From positions 22,501 through 86,500 of the forward strand of contig CP168942.1 of NCBI GenBank assembly GCA_041871065.1: DNA of 64,000 bases, read 5' to 3'. A program made the translations under genes and the position numbers. Below the pieces are notes generated by a model, which saw only the letters and a list, made by a program, of their open reading frames with translations, made no database searches and had not been told where the DNA came from. Shown piece by piece: positions 1 to 10,611 of the stretch (position 1 is the first letter of the stretch; every line of letters begins with the position of its first letter). The stretch comes from Weissella confusa. GTDB taxonomy: Bacteria > Bacillota > Bacilli > Lactobacillales > Lactobacillaceae.

Positions 1-1926
<1,926 letters not shown>

Positions 1927-1939
1927 TCACTAAAAATTA

Positions 1940-1975
1940 AGAGAGCAGTGTGTACGTCACACTGCTCTCTTTTTG
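1940..1975 (+). terminator. Rho-independent terminator of metG
   Basis: A perfect 13-bp stem (1940-1952 with 1958-1970) with a 5-nt loop is followed by a T run, 14 bases after the metG stop codon. Confidence 0.93.
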
Positions 1976-1982
1976 TTAGAAT
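1974..1982 (+). promoter_or_regulatory. Extended -10 promoter for the antiporter gene
   Basis: TGTTAGAAT is an extended -10 (TGn plus TAGAAT) starting in the T tract of the metG terminator, 31 bases before the antiporter ATG. No convincing -35 is visible, because that position falls in the terminator stem. Confidence 0.5.
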
Positions 1983-2012
1983 AGACCTATTAAAAAAGAT
2001 AGGAAAGATAGT

Positions 2013-4166
2013 ATGACAATCTTTTACACATTGGTGCCAATGATTTTGACAATTGTTGTCGCTAATTTACTGTCACAGGTAATGCCGCGAATCCCCAAGG
2101 CATTTTGGCAGATTTTAGGTGGTATTATCTTGGCGACCATTCCAATGCTCAGCAAGTCAGTTGTTGAACTTGATCCAGAGTGGTTTATGATGCTGATTAT
2201 TGCCCCTTTGCTATTCTATGAAGGCCAGCGAACAAACGTGCGGTTGGTGTCTAAGAATTTCAGAGCAATCATCAACTTAGCAGGTACTATTGCTGTTATG
2301 ACAGTTGTTGTCCTAATGCTATTTGGTCACTGGGCAATCGGCTGGGCACTGCCAATGGCTTTGGCGCTAGCTGCCATCGTAACGCCAACGGATGCAACGG
2401 CGCTAGAATCTGTTACAGATGGCCTTGAAGTGCCAAAGGGTATCGGACGGGCGTTGAACTTAGAGTCGTTGTTTAACGATGCAACGGGTCTAGTTGTGTT
2501 GGAGCTGGCCTTGTTATGGATGAACACTGGCACGTTCTCATTCATCCATGGTTTTGAAGAGTTTCTAATCGTGGCGATTGGTGGCGCCGTTGTCGGTGGG
2601 ATTGCCGGCGTGGTGTTACTGTATATTCGCCAACATTTATTGCGTGTGCAGTTTGATGATACGGTTGCTCACGTGATGATTTATTTCTTGTCACCTATTC
2701 TAGTGTACGGACTAGCGGAACACGCGGGCGTGTCAGGTATTATTGCCGTGGTGGTGATGGGAATCATCTCTAATGAAGAAAAGCACCACACGCAGTTTAT
2801 GTCATCGCAATTAAATAACTTGAATAATCAGCTGACGATGATTGTGTCACAACTCCTAAATGGACTTGTGTTTGTGTTACTTGGTATTTCGTTGGTTCGC
2901 GTATTTAAGACTTATATTCACTCACCATTAACGACGTGGTTAGGGTATATCGGAATTGGCCTGGCAATCTACGGAGTCATGGCAGTCTTCCGTCATATTA
3001 TGATTGAACGCGTTCATCAGGAATCACCGATGTCATCAATGGTTGATCAAGATCATAAAAACCGCGATGCTTGGATTTTTGCTTTGGGTGGGGTTCACGG
3101 AACGGTTACGATGGCGATGGCATTCTCATTGCCGTTGACGCTCGATAATGGTCAGGCCTTTCCGCACCGTGATATGTTGTTGCTGATTGCGGCGACAGTT
3201 ATTATCGTCAGTTTGGTGGCGCCATTGTTGATTTTGCCACGGATGTTGCCTGAAATTAAGCCTGAGTATGACACTAGCGAATATTCAGAAGCGCATATTG
3301 CTATGATTAATGCGGCCATGTCATATGTGGAAGGGTTAGATGTGTCTAACTCGGTTAAGCGAAATGTGATTGATCAATTGCAAGATCAATTGGGATATGG
3401 TGGTGATCAATTAGATCGCACGATTTGGCAAAAAGCCTTAACGGATATTCAAAGCGTTACCGATGAGGCAGTTGAAGCGGCGATAAATGCCGGCATCGTA
3501 TCGCAACAAACGATGATTTATTATCGTAGAGTGAAGGCCAATGCTGATTCACGCTGGGCACGTGGGTCAAACAATGTGCGGATGTGGTTCCGCATTTTGG
3601 AGCGCGTTGTGACGAGTTTGATGCGTTCACGGCGACTCAAGCCCGAAGAACGTATGCGTCGTATCAATCAGAAGATGCAACGACGTATAGATCGCTTGCA
3701 ACGTAAGGCAACGCGACGAGGACTGACCGAACACGAACAACATGATTTGAATCAAACGTTGGCGATGCAAAAGAAGTTTAAGGCTGTTAAGAAGATGGGC
3801 TACTTAAACCCTGATGACGCCGCGCAAAAGTATCATTCAAGTCGCGAACTAGTCTTTACAGAAATTGCTGAGATTAGCGAGCCTGCGGTGGCTGACTTCA
3901 TTGCACAGGCTGAGGCAGAAAGTGAAGATCCTCGTTATGTAGTTGCATTACGTGATGTCGCGGCACAAGAACGTGATCGTATTCGAGACCAGCAGGTATC
4001 TTCGGCTGAGGAACAGGAAATTTTGTTGGGGGCATTGAGTGCAGAATTGACGTTCATACAAGAGCGACGTCGTGATGAGCGTTTCAGTTCAGCATTGATT
4101 AATGAATTGTATAACGAAGTCACATCTGCGCAGGCAATCGTACTAGCAACTGATGCAGAAGATTAA
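2013..4166 (+). CDS. CPA1-type Na+/H+ antiporter (NhaP/YjcE-like)
   Basis: Predicted membrane monovalent cation:proton antiporter of 717 residues, for pH and sodium homeostasis. About the first 430 residues are hydrophobic with around 12 membrane segments. The CPA1 signatures TPTDATALES and ESLFNDATG are present; the Asn-Asp pair of the latter is the likely ion site. The last 290 or so residues form a charged, Arg/Lys/Glu-rich cytoplasmic tail with probable coiled coil, longer than in minimal NhaP proteins. The start is ATG with AGGAAAG upstream. It has its own promoter and terminator, so it is a single-gene unit inserted between metG and tatD. The ion specificity cannot be read from sequence. 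Confidence 0.9.
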   Translation: MTIFYTLVPMILTIVVANLLSQVMPRIPKAFWQILGGIILATIPMLSKSVVELDPEWFMMLIIAPLLFYEGQRTNVRLVSKNFRAIINLAGTIAVMTVVVLMLFGHWAIGWALPMALALAAIVTPTDATALESVTDGLEVPKGIGRALNLESLFNDATGLVVLELALLWMNTGTFSFIHGFEEFLIVAIGGAVVGGIAGVVLLYIRQHLLRVQFDDTVAHVMIYFLSPILVYGLAEHAGVSGIIAVVVMGIISNEEKHHTQFMSSQLNNLNNQLTMIVSQLLNGLVFVLLGISLVRVFKTYIHSPLTTWLGYIGIGLAIYGVMAVFRHIMIERVHQESPMSSMVDQDHKNRDAWIFALGGVHGTVTMAMAFSLPLTLDNGQAFPHRDMLLLIAATVIIVSLVAPLLILPRMLPEIKPEYDTSEYSEAHIAMINAAMSYVEGLDVSNSVKRNVIDQLQDQLGYGGDQLDRTIWQKALTDIQSVTDEAVEAAINAGIVSQQTMIYYRRVKANADSRWARGSNNVRMWFRILERVVTSLMRSRRLKPEERMRRINQKMQRRIDRLQRKATRRGLTEHEQHDLNQTLAMQKKFKAVKKMGYLNPDDAAQKYHSSRELVFTEIAEISEPAVADFIAQAEAESEDPRYVVALRDVAAQERDRIRDQQVSSAEEQEILLGALSAELTFIQERRRDERFSSALINELYNEVTSAQAIVLATDAED

Positions 4167-4172
4167 TTAATG

Positions 4173-4205
4173 AGAGGTCAGGAATAAATCCTGGCCTCTT
4201 TTTGT
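4173..4205 (+). terminator. Terminator of the antiporter gene
   Basis: An 11-bp stem with one G-U pair (4173-4183 with 4189-4199), a 5-nt loop and a following T run. Confidence 0.9.
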
Positions 4206-4235
4206 AGGCCTTAATTCGTATTCTCTGGTTTTCTT

Positions 4236-4244
4236 TGATAAAAT
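4236..4244 (+). promoter_or_regulatory. Extended -10 promoter of tatD-rnmV-ksgA
   Basis: TGATAAAAT (TGn plus TAAAAT) lies 36 bases before the tatD start, just after the preceding terminator. No clear -35 is visible. Confidence 0.5.
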
Positions 4245-4280
4245 AGTAAGTATTACAAACGTTTAGAAATAGGAGATATC

Positions 4281-5087
4281 ATGGCAATTTATGATCCAAC
4301 AAAGCGTCCAGCGGATAGCTTTGATACACACACGCACTTGAACGACGAAGCTTTTTGGCATGACGTCGCAGCTTATTGGGCCCGCGCACGTGAATATCGT
4401 GTCGTTGAAATGAATGTGGTTGGATATGACACAGTTGGTAATCAACGTGCCATTGAAATCGCCCACGAATTTGAAGGTGTTCACGCCATCGTCGGTTGGC
4501 AACCCGGTGAGAGTGGTGACTTTAAGCCAGAAGATATGGCCACGCTACGTGAACAATTAGCTGACCCAGCGGTGGTTGGTATCGGTGAAATGGGCTTGGA
4601 CTACTACTGGGAAGAGAACCCAACGCCAGACGTCCAAAAAGCGGTGTTTAAGGCGCAATTGGACTTGGCTCGTGAATTCCACAAGCCAGTCACGATTCAC
4701 ACGCGAGAAGCGACGGCTGACACGTATGAAGTGCTAAAGGATGCTAACGTTGCTGAGTTTGGTGGCGTGATGCACTCATTTACTGGAACGGCAGAAGAAG
4801 CTAAGCAATTCTTGGATTTGGGTATGTACATTTCATTCTCAGGAATTGCAACCTTCAAGAATGCCAAGGATGTGCACGAGACGTTGAAGTCAGTGCCATT
4901 GGACCGTTTGCTAGTTGAGACGGATGCGCCTTATTTGGCACCAACACCAATGCGTGGTAAGCAAAACGAGCCAATGTTCGTCCGCTACACGATTCAAAAC
5001 ATTGCCGACCAACTTGGCATGACGTATAACGAGTTGGCTGATATTACAACGGCGAATGCCCACCGTTTGTGGCACTTGGATAAGTAA
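4281..5087 (+). CDS. tatD: TatD-family metal-dependent DNase
   Basis: Cytoplasmic 268-residue TIM-barrel metallohydrolase of the TatD/YabD family (3'-5' exonuclease activity on DNA in characterised members). Metal ligands are visible in order: HTH near residue 17, the Glu of GEMGLDYYW, the His of IHTREA, the His of MHSFTG and the Asp of ETDAPYLAP. The ATG follows AGGAGATATC. The stop codon overlaps the ATG of rnmV by one base, giving tight coupling with rnmV and ksgA as in Bacillus. No truncation or oddity is visible. Confidence 0.95.
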   Translation: MAIYDPTKRPADSFDTHTHLNDEAFWHDVAAYWARAREYRVVEMNVVGYDTVGNQRAIEIAHEFEGVHAIVGWQPGESGDFKPEDMATLREQLADPAVVGIGEMGLDYYWEENPTPDVQKAVFKAQLDLAREFHKPVTIHTREATADTYEVLKDANVAEFGGVMHSFTGTAEEAKQFLDLGMYISFSGIATFKNAKDVHETLKSVPLDRLLVETDAPYLAPTPMRGKQNEPMFVRYTIQNIADQLGMTYNELADITTANAHRLWHLDK

Positions 5088-5644
5088 TGAAGATTCAAGA
5101 AGTGATTGTCGTTGAAGGTAAGGCTGATACTGAGGTTTTGCGTCATGCTGTTGAAGCGGACACAATTGAGACTAATGGTTCAGCGTTGTCAGATGCGACG
5201 CTACAAGCGATTCAGCGTGCAGCGAAGTCACGTGGAATTATTGTGTTTACGGATCCGGATTTCAATGGTGAACGGTTACGTAAGCTTATTACGGCAGTCG
5301 TACCTGATGCGAAGCACGCATTTCTAAAAAAGGATGAAGCTGGTCGCCAGATTAAGCATCATAGTTTAGGGATCGAATACGCCACGGCGGATGATATTCG
5401 CCAGGCGCTTAGCAAGGTTTACACAGCCAGCGATGTTGATATGACGTCAGACATTACACGTACCGATTTGGTGCGTTATGGATTGATGGCTGGCGCTAAT
5501 GCTGCCCAACGACGTGAACACGTCTCAGAACGTCTGGGATTGGGCTACGTCAATGGTAAGCAATTGCTGAAGCGACTAAACATGTTTGGCGTGACAAACG
5601 AAGAATTAAAGACCATCTTACAAGAGATGGATGAGGAGAATTAA
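5087..5644 (+). CDS. rnmV: Ribonuclease M5, 5S rRNA maturase
   Basis: Toprim-domain nuclease of 185 residues that trims the 5S rRNA precursor, usually with ribosomal protein L18. The Toprim signatures are VVEGKADTE near the N-terminus (catalytic Glu) and the DPDFNGERLR segment (acidic pair). The length matches the family. The start overlaps the tatD stop by one base, and the stop lies directly against the ksgA ATG. It is the middle gene of the conserved tatD-rnmV-ksgA operon. Confidence 0.96.
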   Translation: MKIQEVIVVEGKADTEVLRHAVEADTIETNGSALSDATLQAIQRAAKSRGIIVFTDPDFNGERLRKLITAVVPDAKHAFLKKDEAGRQIKHHSLGIEYATADDIRQALSKVYTASDVDMTSDITRTDLVRYGLMAGANAAQRREHVSERLGLGYVNGKQLLKRLNMFGVTNEELKTILQEMDEEN

Positions 5645-6541
5645 ATGTCTGATGTACCTGATATTGCGACGCCGGTGCGCACGCAAGCTATCATGAATCA
5701 ATTTGGTATCAACACTAAGAAGTCACTTGGCCAAAACTTCTTGACGGATATCAATATTTTGAAGAATATCGTCGCAGCCGGTGACGTAAAGGATACGGAT
5801 AACGTTGTTGAAATCGGACCTGGTATTGGTGCGTTGACGGAGCAACTAGCCCGTGCAGCCAAGCAAGTCGTTGCCTTTGAAATCGATGACCGTTTGATTC
5901 CAGTATTGGACCACACGATGGCGCCATATGACAATGTCACAATTGTGCACAACGACATCTTGAAGGTTGATTTGGAGAAGGAATTCGCCAAGCAATTTGC
6001 TGATACAACGGCGCCATTGAAGTTGGTGGCCAACTTGCCTTACTACATTACGACACCAATTTTGATGCAAGTGTTGCAATCAGGCATTCACTTTGACAAC
6101 ATTGTTGTGATGATGCAAAAGGAAGTTGCCGACCGATTGTCAGCTGAGCCTGGTACAAAGGACTATGGTTCTTTGACGTTGGCAGTGCAATACCGCATGA
6201 ACGCTAAGTTGGCCTTTACGGTATCACGTACAGCATTTGTGCCAAATCCTAACGTTGATTCAGCGATTATTTCATTGACGCCACGTGAGCCATTGGCGGT
6301 TCAACCACGTGATGAAAAGCAATTGTTTGAGTTGTTCAAGATTGGTTTTGTCATGCGTCGTAAGACTTTGTGGAACAACTTGACGACGGCCTTTGGTAAG
6401 GGTGAAGCAATGCAAGCTAAGTTGACGGCTGCACTTGAAGCTATCGATTTGGATCCACGTACGCGTGCTGAAAAGTTGTCATTGGAGCGATTCATTGAAT
6501 TGCATAACGCATTATATGATGCGGGTGTGTACAACGCTTAA
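5645..6541 (+). CDS. rsmA: 16S rRNA dimethyladenosine transferase RsmA/KsgA
   Basis: Methylates the two adjacent adenosines in the 3' terminal hairpin of 16S rRNA, a late step in 30S assembly; loss gives kasugamycin resistance in studied species. The protein is 298 residues, the usual length. The SAM motif is VVEIGPGIGALTEQL and the catalytic NLPYYIT motif (family NLPY) is intact. GAGGAG lies just upstream in the end of rnmV and there is no spacer. In Bacillus yabG and veg follow; here two CNNM-family genes come first. Confidence 0.97.
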   Translation: MSDVPDIATPVRTQAIMNQFGINTKKSLGQNFLTDINILKNIVAAGDVKDTDNVVEIGPGIGALTEQLARAAKQVVAFEIDDRLIPVLDHTMAPYDNVTIVHNDILKVDLEKEFAKQFADTTAPLKLVANLPYYITTPILMQVLQSGIHFDNIVVMMQKEVADRLSAEPGTKDYGSLTLAVQYRMNAKLAFTVSRTAFVPNPNVDSAIISLTPREPLAVQPRDEKQLFELFKIGFVMRRKTLWNNLTTAFGKGEAMQAKLTAALEAIDLDPRTRAEKLSLERFIELHNALYDAGVYNA

Positions 6542-6544
6542 TTC

Positions 6545-6553
6545 TGTTATAAT
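6545..6553 (+). promoter_or_regulatory. Extended -10 promoter of the first CNNM gene
   Basis: TGTTATAAT is a consensus extended -10 directly after the ksgA stop codon, 45 bases before the ATG. No terminator separates it from ksgA, so readthrough is also possible. Confidence 0.65.
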
Positions 6554-6597
6554 GTTTATTACGAAAATATTTTTATTAAAGAAGAGGTAAACCAATT

Positions 6598-7959
6598 ATG
6601 GATTCCGGTCCGTCTATTATGATCAATATTGTTGTTATTGTCGTTATTTTGTTGTTGGCTGTATTGTTTACGTTGACTGAGTACTCACTTGTTAAAGTGC
6701 GTCCATCAGCATTGCGTGCGCTACAAGAAGCACGTAACAAGCCATCATCAAACTTGACGCACGCGATTAACATGACTAACCACATGACAGAGTATCTATC
6801 AACTGCACAAGTTGGTATTACGCTGACATCATTGATTTTGGGTTGGTTGGGTGAAGCGTTCATCGCTGACTTGATTATTTCATCACATCTATTGCCAGCA
6901 GCTATCGCCCACAGTGTTGCGTCAGTAGCCGCAATTTTGATCTTTACATTTATCCACGCCGTCTTTACTGACTTGGTGCCAAAGAACATCGCCATCGACC
7001 AACCGGTTAAGGTATTGTTGTTCATCGTGCGCCCAGTTATGTTCTTCCACATCGTACTTTACCCATTAATTTGGTTGTTTGACCGTACGGCTGCTGGTGT
7101 AACAAAGGTGCTTGGATTTAATGCTCACCCAGATGAAGACATCTACTCACAAAACGAAATCATTTCGTTGTCTGAGGATGCTGCCCAAGCGGGTGAGTTG
7201 GACGAAGAAGACTTAACGTTTATGAAGCGTGCCTTCTCAATGAATGATAAGGTTGCAGTTGATATTATGATTGACCGTACGCAACTTACAGTTGTGGATG
7301 TTACGGACACAATCGGAGATGCATTGAACTTGTACCTAGAAGAAAAGTTCTCACGTATGCCAGTGGTTGCTGACAACGATAAGGACAAGATTTTGGGATA
7401 CGTCTTCTCATATGATTTGGTTCGCCAAGGTCGTTTGAGTATGGATGCATCAGTTCGAACTGTTTTGCGTAATTTGCCAGTCGTTTCTGAAAACCAACCA
7501 ATCACGGAAGTTTTGCAAGAAATGATTGAGCACCGTGCACCAATCGTTGTTGTTAAGGACGAATATGGTGGAACGTCAGGTATCGTTACTGATAAGGACG
7601 TTTACGAAGAGTTGTTTGGTACGGTGCGTGACGAAATCGATGATGTTTCTGATGATTTGGTTCAAAAGATTGGATCAGATGAGGAAGGAAACATGCACTA
7701 CAAGGTCTCTGGAAAGATGACGTTGTACGATTTCGAACGATTCTTTAAGACTGAAATCCGTTCATTTGAGGATTCAGAAATGGTGACGTTGACAGGTTAT
7801 GTCCTTGATGAGCACCCTAACTTTGAGGTTGGTGAAGCTATCAAGATTAATAACTTTGAAATTACAGCTTTGGATTTCAAGGATGCTTACATCAATGATT
7901 TCGAAGTTGTGGCGTTGCCTGAAGAAGATCCTGAATCAGACTCAGAAGACGAACATTAA
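6598..7959 (+). CDS. CNNM/CorC (HlyC-type) transporter, copy 1
   Basis: Membrane protein of 453 residues in the CNNM/CorC (UPF0053) family, whose studied members export Mg2+ or related cations. Domains in order: DUF21 transmembrane domain (about residues 1-190), a CBS pair (about 200-330, including the VVVKDEYGGTSGIVT signature) and a C-terminal CorC/HlyC regulatory domain (about 350-430). The ATG follows AAGAGGTAAACC. The second copy begins 90 bases downstream with its own promoter. Older annotation calls this family hemolysin; nothing here suggests a toxin. Confidence 0.93.
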   Translation: MDSGPSIMINIVVIVVILLLAVLFTLTEYSLVKVRPSALRALQEARNKPSSNLTHAINMTNHMTEYLSTAQVGITLTSLILGWLGEAFIADLIISSHLLPAAIAHSVASVAAILIFTFIHAVFTDLVPKNIAIDQPVKVLLFIVRPVMFFHIVLYPLIWLFDRTAAGVTKVLGFNAHPDEDIYSQNEIISLSEDAAQAGELDEEDLTFMKRAFSMNDKVAVDIMIDRTQLTVVDVTDTIGDALNLYLEEKFSRMPVVADNDKDKILGYVFSYDLVRQGRLSMDASVRTVLRNLPVVSENQPITEVLQEMIEHRAPIVVVKDEYGGTSGIVTDKDVYEELFGTVRDEIDDVSDDLVQKIGSDEEGNMHYKVSGKMTLYDFERFFKTEIRSFEDSEMVTLTGYVLDEHPNFEVGEAIKINNFEITALDFKDAYINDFEVVALPEEDPESDSEDEH

Positions 7960-7972
7960 TCATACGCGAGTG

Positions 7973-8000
7973 AACACCTGATAAATATCAGGTGTTTTTT
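7973..8000 (+). terminator. Terminator between the two CNNM genes
   Basis: A 10-bp perfect stem (7973-7982 with 7987-7996) with an AAAT loop and a T run. The T run merges with the next promoter. Confidence 0.9.
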
Positions 8001-8008
8001 GCTATAAT
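8000..8008 (+). promoter_or_regulatory. Extended -10 promoter of the second CNNM gene
   Basis: TGCTATAAT is a perfect extended -10 that begins on the last T of the preceding terminator, 41 bases before the TTG start. Confidence 0.7.
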
Positions 8009-8049
8009 GGTGTCATTGAATTTGTACAAATAGAAAGTAGGGAAAAACA

Positions 8050-9417
8050 TTGAGTGAAGGTGAGTTATTAATTTCGGTTATTGTCATCATCATAGTGCTG
8101 TTGCTTGCGACATTGTTTGTTGCAGCTGAATTTGCCTTGGTTAAGGTACGTAAAAGTGCCTTGGTTGAGTTGCAAGAAGAACGTGAAAAGCCATCACGTC
8201 AAATTGCGACGGCTATCCACATGGTTGAAAACCTAAATGAGTATCTATCAACGACCCAAGTTGGTATTACGTTAGCCGGGTTGATTCTTGGTTGGATGGG
8301 TGAAGAGACAATTGCCCACTTGTTGCTTGAAGGTGGCTTTTTGAAGGAAATGACGGGGGCGAGTGCTGGTGTCATCGCATCAGTGATTGCTTTGGTATTC
8401 TTAACGTATGTTGAAGTGGTCTTCACGGAGTTGGTGCCAAAGAACGTGGCCATCGACTTCCCAGTGAAGGTTGCCTTGTTCGTTGCAACGCCATTGCGCC
8501 TATTCCACGTTATCTTCTACCCATTTGTGTGGTTGTTGAACGTTTCAGCAACTGGTGTAACCCGTTTGATGGGGATGAAGCCAGCTAACGAAGGGGATGA
8601 AGTTTATTCAGAAGCTGAAATCCTAAGTTTGTCACGTACAGCCGCTCGTAGTGGTGAACTTGATGATGCGGATTATGTCTTTATGCAACGTGCCTTTGAG
8701 ATGAATGATAAGGTAGCGGTTGATATTATGATTGATCGTACGCAATTGGACGTGGTTGATATCACGGATTCAGTGCACGATACCTTGCAACGTTACTTTG
8801 AAACGAAGCACTCTCGTTTCCCAGTTGTGGCTGACAATGACAAGGATAAGATTTTGGGATATGTCTTCAACTATGATTTGATGCGCCAAGCCCAAATTGA
8901 TGACACGTTATCTGTTCGTAAGATTATCCGTCACATGCCAACGGTGCCTGAGAACATGCCAATTCAAGATGTGTTGCAAAAGATGATTGCGCGTCGTACG
9001 CCAATCGTTATTGTGAAGGATGAATATGGTGGTACGTCTGGTATCGTGACTGATAAGGACATTTACGAAGAGTTGTTCGGTTCAGTGCGTGATGAGATGG
9101 ATGCGGTTGCTGATGACTTAGTTGAAAAGTTAGGTGCTGATGACGCTGGTAATATGCACTACAAGGTCTCTGGAAAGATGACGCTGTATGATTTTGAGCG
9201 TTACTTCCATGTAGATATCCGCCCATTTGATGATTCTGACATGGTGACGTTGACAGGATTCTTCTTGGATGAGAATTCTGATACGTCAGCAGGCGATACT
9301 ATCAAGGTGCTTGATTTTGAAATTACGGCGCTTGATTTCAAGGATGCCTACATCAATGAGTTTGAAGTTGTTCGTGTTGCACCAACAACGGATGATGACA
9401 TGACAATCGAAGAGTAA
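8050..9417 (+). CDS. CNNM/CorC (HlyC-type) transporter, copy 2
   Basis: Paralogue of the preceding gene: 455 residues with the same order of DUF21 membrane domain, CBS pair and CorC/HlyC C-terminal domain. Long stretches match, for example around MNDKVAVDIMIDRTQL and HYKVSGKMTLYDFER, so this is a tandem duplication that has since diverged, mostly in the membrane domain. The start is TTG: an in-frame stop (TAG at 8038-8040) excludes an upstream start, and AGTAGGG gives a ribosome site. Separate promoters imply that the copies can be expressed independently. Confidence 0.92.
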   Translation: MSEGELLISVIVIIIVLLLATLFVAAEFALVKVRKSALVELQEEREKPSRQIATAIHMVENLNEYLSTTQVGITLAGLILGWMGEETIAHLLLEGGFLKEMTGASAGVIASVIALVFLTYVEVVFTELVPKNVAIDFPVKVALFVATPLRLFHVIFYPFVWLLNVSATGVTRLMGMKPANEGDEVYSEAEILSLSRTAARSGELDDADYVFMQRAFEMNDKVAVDIMIDRTQLDVVDITDSVHDTLQRYFETKHSRFPVVADNDKDKILGYVFNYDLMRQAQIDDTLSVRKIIRHMPTVPENMPIQDVLQKMIARRTPIVIVKDEYGGTSGIVTDKDIYEELFGSVRDEMDAVADDLVEKLGADDAGNMHYKVSGKMTLYDFERYFHVDIRPFDDSDMVTLTGFFLDENSDTSAGDTIKVLDFEITALDFKDAYINEFEVVRVAPTTDDDMTIEE

Positions 9418-9423
9418 GAGAAA

Positions 9424-9456
9424 AGCCCCGATCCGCTGATGCGAATCGGGGCTTGT
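9424..9456. terminator. Bidirectional terminator between CNNM copy 2 and veg
   Basis: GC-rich stem (9424-9432 with 9445-9453), extended by a 3-bp inner stem after one mismatch. It is flanked by an A run on the left and a T-rich run on the right, so it can end both convergent transcripts. Confidence 0.85.
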
Positions 9457-9459
9457 TTG

Positions 9460-9693
9460 TTAGGCGAAAGTAATCTCGATGTTATCCGTCAAGATATCCG
9501 TGTAGCTGAATGAGGCACGGTCGAACTCGTTACCTTCTTGCTTCAAGTCTAGGACGAATACTGAACGGAACGTCTCACGTACAACGGCTTCGTGCTCGAT
9601 GTTACGGTGACGGCTCTCGTGAGTAATCAAAGTAATTGGCTCACCAAGGTGATCGTCTAATTGTTGCTTAATTTCTGCTAATGCTGCAGGCAT
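9460..9693 (-). CDS. veg: Veg family protein
   Basis: Small 77-residue protein of the Veg (DUF1021) family. In Bacillus Veg promotes biofilm formation by acting on SinR; its role in organisms without SinR is unknown. The family pattern is clear: an N-terminal helix (LAEIKQQLDDHLGEPITL) and the C-terminal FSYTDILTDNIEITFA. AGGAG precedes the ATG. The gene follows the ksgA region as in Bacillus but is inverted. It has its own promoter and a leader of about 90 nt with a hairpin next to the ribosome site. Confidence 0.9.
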   Translation of the reverse strand: MPAALAEIKQQLDDHLGEPITLITHESRHRNIEHEAVVRETFRSVFVLDLKQEGNEFDRASFSYTDILTDNIEITFA

Positions 9694-9697
9694 AAGA

Positions 9698-9720
9698 ACT
9701 CCTTTCGTGAGGCTATCCTC
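9698..9720 (-). promoter_or_regulatory. Leader hairpin beside the veg ribosome binding site
   Basis: On the minus strand GTGAGG, a 4-nt ATAG loop and CCTCAC form a 6-bp hairpin directly upstream of AAAGGAG of veg. It might influence access to the ribosome site; no function is shown. Confidence 0.4.
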
Positions 9721-9787
9721 ACATCCAGCGACAAATGAAACCGCTGCGTAAACGAGTGCATTTTAAAACACACTAAGGTCGTTTACA

Positions 9788-9816
9788 ATTTTATCATAAA
9801 AAATGTAAATTCACAA
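9788..9816 (-). promoter_or_regulatory. veg promoter
   Basis: On the minus strand -35 TTGTGA (9811-9816), a 17-bp spacer and -10 TAAAAT (9788-9793). The start site would be about 88 nt before the veg ATG. Confidence 0.65.
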
Positions 9817-10050
9817 CGGAAAATAATATTATGCACTTCTTTTTAACGAGAGAGTTTAGATAAGTGAAAAATCCATTTTCGAAATAACATTGATTTGTTT
9901 TTTGTTTTAATTTTCGGGCTTACGCGCATTTGGGATAGTTAAAATTTTGAATATTCGTAACTTGCGACGTTTTACCGTCTTTTTATAAAAATGTGTTCGT
10001 TTAACATGCGAAAACAGAATGAAATCACGTACGAACTTAAAAATCAAGAT
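9817..10050. other. AT-rich spacer between veg and comEB
   Basis: Apart from the veg promoter to its left and the comEB promoter to its right, I see no gene, stable hairpin or repeat in this divergent AT-rich stretch. Confidence 0.5.
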
Positions 10051-10079
10051 TTGAAACGTTCGATTTTGTCGGTTATTAT
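10051..10079 (+). promoter_or_regulatory. comEB-thyA promoter
   Basis: -35 TTGAAA (10051-10056), a 17-bp spacer and -10 TATTAT (10074-10079), about 35 bases before the comEB ATG. Confidence 0.65.
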
Positions 10080-10113
10080 AAGAGTAACGAAAATAAATTT
10101 ACGGGGAAGAGTA

Positions 10114-10599
10114 ATGAAAGACGAACGAATTGGTTGGCCGGCGTACTTTATGATGCAAGCGGCCATGCTAGCATCACGAAGCACTTGTACGCGCCTACAT
10201 GTTGGTGCTGTTGTTGTTAAAGATGGCCGTATTATTGCAAGTGGGTATAACGGATCGGTTACTGGGACCCCACACTGTACAGAAGTTGGGGATTTAATTG
10301 TTGATGGGCACTGCATTCGCGCGGTTCACGCGGAGCAAAACGCCTTGATGCAACTAGCAAAAATGGGGATTGCGGCAGAAGGGGCTGAGATTTACGTCAC
10401 AGATTTTCCTTGCGTGCACTGCACGAAGTTTTTGTTACAAGCTGGCATTAAGAAGATTAATTACATCCGTAACTACAATAATGATGAGTTCGCGACATCA
10501 TTAATCCAAGCTAAGGGTGTTGCACTCCAACAAGTGCCACTAACAGCCACAGATGTCGCCATGATTAATTTTGACAAGTACGTAACTGAAAACAACTAA
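10114..10599 (+). CDS. comEB: Deoxycytidylate (dCMP) deaminase
   Basis: Converts dCMP to dUMP, the substrate of ThyA encoded next. I start at ATG 10114 (161 residues) because GGGGAAGAG stands just before it; the frame is open further upstream but no ribosome site is seen there. Zinc-deaminase motifs are complete: HAE at residues 72-74 (zinc ligand His and catalytic Glu) and PCVHC with Cys100 and Cys103. The length fits the ComEB family. The gap to thyA is only 12 bases, so the two genes form a dTMP-synthesis operon. Confidence 0.94.
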   Translation: MKDERIGWPAYFMMQAAMLASRSTCTRLHVGAVVVKDGRIIASGYNGSVTGTPHCTEVGDLIVDGHCIRAVHAEQNALMQLAKMGIAAEGAEIYVTDFPCVHCTKFLLQAGIKKINYIRNYNNDEFATSLIQAKGVALQQVPLTATDVAMINFDKYVTENN

Positions 10600-10611
10600 G
10601 GGGATAATGAC

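Noticed and set aside
6598-9417. Calling the two CNNM proteins hemolysins
   Set aside because: The name is historical; domains are those of an ion transporter and no toxin feature is present.
9991-10113. N-terminal extension of dCMP deaminase from ATG 9991
   Set aside because: The promoter at 10051-10079 and the ribosome site at about 10104 are inside it; the shorter start fits the family length.
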